Source: Petaurus breviceps papuanus (Eukaryota; Chordata; Mammalia; Diprotodontia; Petauridae). Taken from it: a DNA stretch of 64,000 nt. The stretch is from contig JAMXIF010000003.1 in assembly GCA_028583685.1 (NCBI GenBank), forward strand, positions 55,817,084-55,881,083. Direction: 5' to 3'. Below are positions 56,786 to 64,000 of this stretch, piece by piece (the stretch's first letter is position 1; every line of letters starts with the position of its first letter). The position numbers were made by a program, and so were the translations under genes. The notes beneath the pieces were generated by a model, which was not told where the DNA came from, ran no database searches, and saw only the letters and a list, made by a program, of their open reading frames with translations.

Positions 56786-56945
56786 GGGGCGGCCAGGTGG
56801 TTCAGTGAGTAAAGCACTGGCCCCAGTGTTGGGATGACCTGGGGGATAGAATCCGGGCTCAGACACTTAGCACCACACCCAGAAATAACTGGCCGTGTAA
56901 CCTTGAGCAAGTTACTTAACCCCAATTGCTTTAAAAAAAAAAAAA
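56786..56945 (+). mobile_element. tRNA-derived SINE, type 2
   Basis: Sense copy: ggggcggccaggtggttcag, tgagtaaagcactggccc, caccacacccagaaataac, ggccgtgtaaccttgagc, cccaattgcttt and an A tail. The target duplication is not clear. Confidence 0.92.
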
Positions 56946-59249
56946 GAATTCCATCTAAAGGGAGGTTTGAGTGTGGTCATCCATCCTTCCTGAAGAACTA
57001 CATAATTGACTGCAATAAAGACTCTAAGGGTGAAGACAGATCACTCCTCTTTAAGAAAGCACACATGTTAAAAAGTTTTCTTTTTTTGACTCATGTCAAA
57101 TTCTACTTACCATTTCCTGCTCTATCAAATTTAATTTTTTTTTTTTTGCTTTTGAAAGTCCTTCAATGTCAGCCCCACATTACCTATCAACCTTATTTGG
57201 CACTATTCCTTAACAAGTACTATCTGTTTAAATAATATTGGTTTCCTCATTTTCAGGACACCCCATGTCCTTTCTCACCTTCAGTAAGGTGTTTTGCTTT
57301 TTGCAAGAAATGAGAGGCAGTTCCCTATTAGAATTTTAAAATAGTATTGATCTATTAAATGGCATTATCCTATATTTGAAGTATGGAAAAATGTTAATTA
57401 CTTAATTTGATCATGAATTTTACCACTTGGACTTTTCTTGAAACTCTTAAGTCAAGGTATTCTTAAAAAAAATGTAGACCATCTTTGAGTCTCTGAAGAG
57501 GTATCCAGCATTTGGGGCTATGCATTTTGCTAAATAAACAAGGGACAGCAAATGTAAGTGCTCTGGAAGGAATATAAGAGTAGGATTCAACTGACTAAAT
57601 CAATCAATATTTCTTACTCTCATTTAAAAAAAAAGACACATTTACAATCATTCAGTCAACCAAAGTCTTTAGAACAGACTAAGTACAAAAAAAAGCCTTG
57701 ATCAGTTGAAATGACCATGCAAAGGAATGTTTGTATTGGCTAAATAAACGTGGTCACAACCAAGGGTTCATCAATAAAATATCAAGCCTATTTCATCCGA
57801 GGGTTTTGGAATGATTATAGTTTGACAGAATATTCTACTAAAATCCCTGAGGAGAAATCATTTTGTGGAAGGGGTCGGGGAAGTGCCTTGACCTTGGCCT
57901 CAAGTTGGGTCTGCTTCACTTTCACCTCCCTCCCCTTCCTCAGACCCTTTGATTAGAGGAAACCTAAAAGGACTATGGAGCATTATATTTCAAGATCTGG
58001 CTTGAATCTTACTTTCTCCATGAAATTTTTCTTGACTCTCAAAATGCTTCCTTCATCTTCTTAATACATTTCTCTCTTATCACTTAATTATGCAGTCTCA
58101 AGTTACTTTTCTGTTTTCCATGTGTTTGTTTCACAGGTTATAGAGGAAGGAAGATCTTCATTTCATTGGCAAAGATTCAATGGAAGAATTAGGAAAGGAC
58201 AAAGACAAGACTTCTGGTGAGAAGATCTGGATGGATTGGGATTTACAGTGCTGTATGGGGTACCTACCTAAATGAGATCTTAATGTATGAAATGATATCC
58301 TGTCTTTGTAATTAGTTGATAATCTCTTCTAGGCAAGGGTTGGTGCTTTACTCAATATACTATTTTATTCTGTATTCTTGTTTATTTTACCCTATGCCAT
58401 TTATATAGGAGGTAGTTTATAAATACAAAGGAATGTTTACCTAAGGTAAAATGCTTACTTCCTAATTTTTCAAGATTTTTAAACTATGAGTTCTATTTGC
58501 TGCTAGAACTATTTGGGTGTTTTCTAGTGATTTCTTAGAAAATGTGAATGGGAAATTAAATATCTTCTTTGAGATTCTTTAAGTGCAATTGACATTTTCT
58601 GTGAGGTTCTCTAGAATTAAATCATAGCACAAAACTTTTTGATTATAATTTTTGCAGTATTTATGGATATTTCCATGAAGGCTTTAACATATTTATGAAG
58701 TAATTTTTTATATGTAATTATATTTCAAAATGAGTTTCAGTGATGCTTATTATGTAGGAATTAAATATAGTAGGTTGAGTCTATACCATGTGATCTTTTA
58801 GAAATGCCTGTTTATTTTTAATTCTAGTAGTCAAGGGAACATAGTGGGAGAGTCAACTCACCGATAAACTTCATAGATAGGTTTGTCCTTGATGGCAAAG
58901 CCTACAGAGTTAGATACAAATTAAAGTGGGTGTAAGAAGAATCAAAGGGATAAGAAAATAATAGTAAGCTAATTTGAGGTATTTTAACTTCCACACAGGT
59001 AGTGTGTTTAAAAGCACAGCAGAAATGTAACTATCCTTAGAAAATTATGTTTCTTTTGTGCAATAGTAGTATAACCAGATGAAATCCACTTCACAAGGGT
59101 TAAGTCTAACTCCTTTGTTTTGTCTGTGAAGGCATTTATGTATATGTGGTATGACTATCCCTTACTGTTACCATATTTGGTACTTTGATCATCTCTCCTT
59201 GATCCCCTGTTTGTCATTAAAATCCTTCAAAACTTCCCCTCTGTCTAGT
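56946..59249. other. Unique-looking stretch with weak L2 trace
   Basis: 57985-58110 resembles diverged L2 (tctggcttgaatcttacttt, ctccatgaaatttttc). Otherwise no gene or repeat recognised in about 2.3 kb. Confidence 0.45.
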
Positions 59250-59632
59250 CTTATTACACTTTATTCCCCTCCACATACTCTGCAATGCAACAAGTTTGGC
59301 CTCCATCCTTTTCCTTGAATAAAACACAATCTCCTGACTCTGGATCTTTTTACTGGCTGTCCTTCATGCACGGAATGCTCTCTCTTCTCATTTCTGCTTC
59401 TTGGCTTCCCTAACTTTTTCAAGTTCCAGCTAAAATCCTACTCTGTATAGGAAGTCTTTCTTGATTCCTCTTATAGTGCCTTCATTTTGACGATATTCTA
59501 TTTATTCTATATGTAGTTTATTTGTACCTAGTTCTGTTCATATTGTCTCTCCAATGAACCTGTTATTTCCTTGAGGGAGAGGACTGTCTTTTTGTTTGAA
59601 TTTTGTCTGACACAGAGAAGGTGCTTCAAAAA
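59250..59632 (+). mobile_element. L2 LINE 3' region
   Basis: Reads cacggaatgctctctcttc, ttggcttccctaactttttc, aagttccagctaaaatcc, ggaagtctttcttgattcc and tccttgagggagaggactg, the L2 order. Confidence 0.85.
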
Positions 59633-60235
59633 TGTTTATTAACTATAAGCCAGGCACTCTGCTAAACCCTGGAGATACAAAGAAAGGCAAATATATGGTC
59701 CCTGCACTTAAAAAGCTCTCATTCTAATGAGAGAAAACTCATGGAAATGACATGTACACGTAACACATGTGTTACATGAGAATATATTAAATTATGTCCT
59801 GATATGATATGATATTAGCTTTTATGTATTGTATGATATAACATGATATGATATGATGTGATATAGTATGAATAGTGTGGATGAAAATGAACTGACAGTG
59901 GGGACAGAGGAAAGTTGTAGATAACTGAGAAGACTTCTTATGGGAGGTAAGAAGATCCGAGCTGAGTCTTGAGGTGAAGGTAAATAGGGAGAGTGTTCCA
60001 GGAATGGGGACAGCCAGTAAAAACTCTGTGTTGGAAAATGGAGTATCATGTTTGATGAACAGCAATACTTCAGTGTTGATAGATTATGGAGTGCATTAAT
60101 GGGAGTAAAAGGTTAGAAAACCAACAAGGCAGGTAGCAGCGAGGTTGTATAGGTTTTTAAAAGACAACAAAAAACAATTTCTTATATTATCCTGCAAGCA
60201 ACAGGGAGCCATGTTGGGGTGTGTTGGTTAAGTCT
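59633..60235 (-). mobile_element. L2 LINE 3' region
   Basis: Reads tataagccaggcactctgc, ggagatacaaagaaaggc, gcttcaa-type then gagagtgttccaggaatggg, acagccagtaaaaactctg and caagcaacagggagccatg. It adjoins the plus-strand L2 end to end. A (GATAT)n run at 59800-59870 interrupts it. Confidence 0.8.
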
Positions 60236-60589
60236 AGAGAATGAACTTTCCCCCAAAAATGGTGGTTCTAGAAAAAACTCACCAGTAGTAGAAGGTGCCT
60301 CCCATAATAAAGTAAAGAGGCAGCCAAGGCATCTTGATATAGTCCAGAGAATTAGTGATGCCTAGCATGGGATAAATATATGCAAATGATCAAAACAAAA
60401 GAAATACTTCTAACCACATATATAAGAAATATTAAAAAAAAACCCTGATATTTTATTCCATAGTCGGAGATTTGTCAGACATTATAAAAAGACAGGCAAA
60501 ATCAATATGGAATAACTATGGGAAGGCAAGCACACTCATGGGGCTGTGAATTATCCCAAGAATTTTTGGAAAAAAAATCTTTAATGTTG

Positions 60590-62105
60590 CTAGAAAAAAA
60601 TGACTATACTTTGACCCAGAAATATAATTAGAAAGGCATATACCCCAAGGCGGTCAAAGGCAGAAAGAAAGATCTCATGTATTTATTTGTAAAGCCAATC
60701 ATGGATAGCTCTCCTGAGGACTGCTGCTATGAATAATTGTAAAGATCTAAACTCATAGTATAGTGAAGTCTCTATTCAGCAACAAACTAACGCAAAACAT
60801 TCAAGAAACTAATGTACAACATTCACAACAATATAACATAACAATTTATTACTAAGGTGACCACATAATCTTAGACAAAACATCATTCAGTAAGTCACAA
60901 TCTTCTCAGTCAATATAGAATACCCAAGTCAAGATCTCTTTCCTCTTGATTCAAGGCCATTTTCCAAACCCCATTGCTCTCATTCCACAGGCTGACCAAT
61001 CCCATCTTTTGCATGAATTCACATGCTCCCAACTCTTGCCTGGATTCACAAATAGGCAGCCCTCCCAGCTCTTGCCTGGATTCACAGGTAGGCAGCTCTA
61101 AGGTCCTGTTCCATATCACAACTTATGGGACTGCTCCACTCTAAGCTTTTTACAGTTTCTGTTTCTAGGAAAACAAAGCTCAACAAGGCTACAAAAATAT
61201 TCACACATTGCTGACACTATGATTTCAATTCACTTTCTGTTTGAGAAATCAACACAAGTCAACAGAGTGCCTCTTGTCTGACAAAGTAATACTAACACAA
61301 ATCAACAAAGTAACAATTCAACAGACATAATGCTTCTGTCTGGCAAAGTAACACCAAGACAGAACAACAGACAGAACTACAGACAGAGTGCTGACATCAC
61401 AGACATTCTCACTCTTAGCTCTGACTGGTTCCAGCTCATGCTTGAGTTTTTCTCTGCTCTGATCCTTCCTGTTTCACCTTTCCTATTCTGTTCTTCCTGT
61501 TCCCCTCTTTCATCAAGCTCCTCCTACCATGGGCTCCATGTGATGACATTAGGCCTATTAAGGGCAGGGAAAGTCTCCAAACTCCCTTAGGCCTATTAAG
61601 GGCAACATAATGTATACTGTTTCCAACAAAGACTTGACACTATCAAAGGTGAGGCTCAAAGCCACTTAAATAGTTGAAATAAGCAGCCAAGTACTACTTT
61701 GATTGCTATTATAATATTTACAAACAAAATATTTATAATATAAAATAGTTATTAATACCATTGGAGAAGAAGCAAGAAAGTGGAATAAACATGGATGCCC
61801 ATTGATTGAGATATGGTTTACTACATTGTGGCAGATGAAAGTGTAAGTGATATAGGGCAAAGTAAACAGAATCAAGATAACAATATACATAATGATTACA
61901 ATAATGAAAAGAAAAATGACACCAAAAGACCCTGGAATTCAGATCAATAAAATAAGAGTTCTTAACTCCACATGACTTAAAATGAAATGTATTTCTTTCC
62001 CCCTGTTAGAAATATTATGGTTCATAGATATGGAATGAGGCATATGTTATTGCACAGGAGCAATGTGTTAGTTTATTTTGTTTAACTGGAATTTTTTATT
62101 AAAAG
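60590..62105 (+). mobile_element. Old L1-like LINE 3' end split by an LTR
   Basis: Before the LTR: gactatactttgacccagaa and ggcatataccccaagg. After it: catggatgcccattgattg, acattgtggcagatgaaag, cagaatcaagataacaatat and tatgttattgcacagg. This is the RT C-terminus and 3'UTR of an old LINE. The order is kept but divergence is strong. Confidence 0.6.
60738..61607 (-). mobile_element. ERV solo LTR, about 870 bp
   Basis: Plus-strand ends are tgtaaagatctaaac and attaagggcaaca. A 4 bp duplication taat lies at 60734-60737 and 61608-61611, which fits class I elements, although 4 bp can match by chance. Internal repeats: cttgcctggattcaca-type units at 61033-61100, and cctattaagggca twice at 61555-61606. 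The sense end is aatagagacttcactatac and ctttaca, related to 29739-30486. It is a worn solo LTR. Confidence 0.75.
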
Positions 62106-62109
62106 GAAA

Positions 62110-62180
62110 CATATATTTGTTTTTATATATGCAGATATGCATATGTGTATATACACATATGTATGTGTGAATATACACAC
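62110..62180. repeat. AT-rich (TATG/ACAC) low-complexity tract
   Basis: tatatatgcagatatgcata and tatacacatatgtatgtg. Confidence 0.85.
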
Positions 62181-62370
62181 ATAATATTGCCATATTATGC
62201 TCATAATGACCTTGGATGTTAAGTGTTAACTATAATCTCTATTTTAGAGATGAGGAAACTGAGAAATAGGGTAAATGACTTTCCCAAAATCTCACAGTGA
62301 CCTTTTGTCTTAGGCAAGTTTTGAACTCAATCTTTTCTGATCCCAAGTCTAATGCTCTATACTATGTACT
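62180..62370 (-). mobile_element. MIR SINE
   Basis: Reads ttagagatgaggaaactgag, caaaatctcacagtgacc, caagttttgaactcaatc. Confidence 0.7.
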
Positions 62371-62429
62371 ATTATCTACTATAAGTATCATGTACCCTGA
62401 GATATAGAACTAGTTAACATGGGTAGTCA

Positions 62430-62632
62430 TGTACACAGAACTTTTCAAAGCATTTTTATATCTATTTTTTAATTGATCCTGTGACACAAGTAGTGTAGGT
62501 ATTATTATATCTATTTTTCAGAAGAGACATTTTGACACTAAATGAGGTTAAGTGACTTGTCTAAAATTATATAAACCATAGAGAAGAAGACCCATGACTT
62601 CTAATTATGAAGTAAGTGTGTGTCCCACTACA
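62430..62632 (-). mobile_element. MIR SINE
   Basis: Reads gaacttttcaaagcattttt, gatcctgtgacacaagtag, gaggttaagtgacttgtc. Confidence 0.7.
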
Positions 62633-62659
62633 CTAAAGTTCAACATATATGTTATATAC

Positions 62660-63316
62660 AGGGAGTAGATTCGGTCAAGGCTAATGCCTTCAGTACTGCA
62701 CCCACAGACAAATTGCCTTAACACGTGAAAATTCTTTATTTTGAACCTAGTAAGAGCTACAAAATGTCTCCTTTAATGTTCTCCATCTTAATGAAATATT
62801 CATGCAATCTTTTATGACTTTGAATGAAGCCTTGAGAAATGTGGACAAGGAGCATTTCATAAATATTCATGAAAAATGAAATACTTTATCATGGCTTTAG
62901 TTAATTAGGAGCCAAAGTAAACATATTCTTAGCATCCCTATTAGACACAAATGAGAGGATACTGTCACATTGACTCCAAAGTTGTTATGGCTTATAGTTA
63001 GGAGGAGAATTCATTTTCCTGCTTTTTTGTTCAAGCTTTCAGTCAAGTACATTTAGTGCCTTCTGATCTCAAAGGTCATTGGAGGCCTATGTACAGTCAT
63101 TGCAAGGTGGGGTACTAATAAAGCATGTAGAATTCTTTTAAGTCTGTTGCCAGGGAAAAAAAGGCTCCCCGAATAATTGATCCCAAGAGATCAGTGTGGT
63201 ATGAATGGAAAACCCATTACAAAGTCTGGTTGGATTTCAATGTCCCAAGAAGTGAGTGCAGATGAGGTCCACTGAGGAAGAGCTCCAAGTAATTTAATAG
63301 ATGAAGTTTAGCTTAT
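62660..63316. other. Unique AT-rich sequence, repeat-free
   Basis: No coding frame or repeat. ATTA/TAAT-rich motifs such as gtttagttaattaggag-like sequence appear near 62890-62920. Confidence 0.45.
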
Positions 63317-63319
63317 GTT

Positions 63320-63556
63320 TTTTTAGCCATTTCTGAGTCTATGTGACCCCATGAACTTTGTCTATGGGATTTTCTTGCCAAGGACACTGGAAAGGTTTGT
63401 TATTTCCTTCTCCAGTGTGTCCCCATTTTATAGATGAGGAGCTGAGACAAATAGGAATTAAATGACTTGCCCAGGGTCATGCTAAGTGTCTGAGGCTAGA
63501 TTTGAACTCAGATTTTTCTTATCCCAGTCTGGGTGTTCTATTTACTGTATTACCTA
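63320..63556 (-). mobile_element. Mar1-type CORE-SINE, diverged
   Basis: Reads gagtctatgtgaccccatg, gggattttcttgccaagg, tagatgaggagctgagac and ctagatttgaactcag. Confidence 0.8.
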
Positions 63557-63750
63557 CATTTGTGAAGCACTTTATATAAGTGATCTCCTCTGAACTTTGC
63601 AACAGCTTTCTGAAGTAGGCACATCAATTATTATCTCCATTTCATAGATGAAGGAACTGAGGCTCAGAGGAGGGTAAGTAATATGCCAAAGGTTACATAG
63701 TTAGCATATGACAAGGGAAGTATTTGAACATAAGTCTTTGGATTTATTAT
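63557..63750 (-). mobile_element. MIR SINE
   Basis: Reads tgaagcactttatataagtg, catagatgaaggaactgagg, ctcagaggagggtaag and tatttgaacataagtc. Confidence 0.75.
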
Positions 63751-64000
63751 ACAACACCATCAATATTTGTGGACTGCTGAGATTTAACATCAGTCAGTCC
63801 TTGGTAGATGCCCTGAAGTTTTGCTATGTGTAATGGGATATCTATTTTCTTCTATTCTAGCAAAAGCTTTAAGCTAAGTCAAATAGCTTTATAATGACAA
63901 GGTTTTCAAATAACAACACAAGGAGACTGTCTACCTGTGGGAAGGATTTTGCCTCCATTTTGGCCTTTGTAGCTATGTTCTCTAATAGACATAATAATGT

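Overview
The window is non-coding vertebrate DNA from a therian mammal, most likely a marsupial. This is inferred from repeat content: a tRNA-derived SINE whose copies share a GGCCACCTGG-like 5' end, a Mar1-type CORE-SINE of about 250 bp, L1 elements of a non-eutherian type, abundant old L2 and MIR, and recognisable CR1/L3 fragments. The species cannot be fixed from the sequence alone. No convincing host protein-coding exon, tRNA, rRNA or CRISPR array was found. Nearly every long open frame is a LINE relic, an LTR or a simple repeat.

Layout. 1-9997: a near full-length plus-strand L1 (5'UTR, ORF1, ORF2, 3'UTR) carrying two later insertions. One is a complete ORF1-only L1 derivative of HAL1 (half-L1) type at 2640-5225, placed exactly between ORF1 and ORF2. 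The other is a solo LTR at 8818-9354. 10013-17861: SINE, GA-rich tract, MIR, a rearranged minus-strand L1 with a 185 bp direct duplication, and a minus-strand 5'UTR+ORF1 L1 piece. 18779-18878 is an assembly gap beside a long (GA)n tract. 20348-31290: an LTR with internal tandem repeats, L2, MIR, a full-length palindromic hAT-type MITE with 8 bp target duplications, Mar1, and a CR1/L3 relic split by another LTR. 31298-40505 is a stacked nest: an old L1 3' end, split by an LTR, which is split by a full-length minus-strand L1, which carries another LTR, a monomeric SINE and a head-to-tail dimeric SINE. 40500-64000: mostly unique AT-rich intergenic sequence with SINEs, MIR, L2, CR1/L3, three further LTRs, microsatellites and a candidate CTCF motif.

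The most interesting object is the HAL1-type element. It has 15 bp target duplications, an AATAAA signal with an A tail, and a clean empty site in the other L1 of the same window (36816-36830). The window therefore holds an L1, its ORF2-less relative nested inside it, and an L1 sibling without the insertion. The elements work together only in the parasitic sense: SINEs and the HAL1 presumably used L1 ORF2 protein in trans, which is established family knowledge and not shown here.
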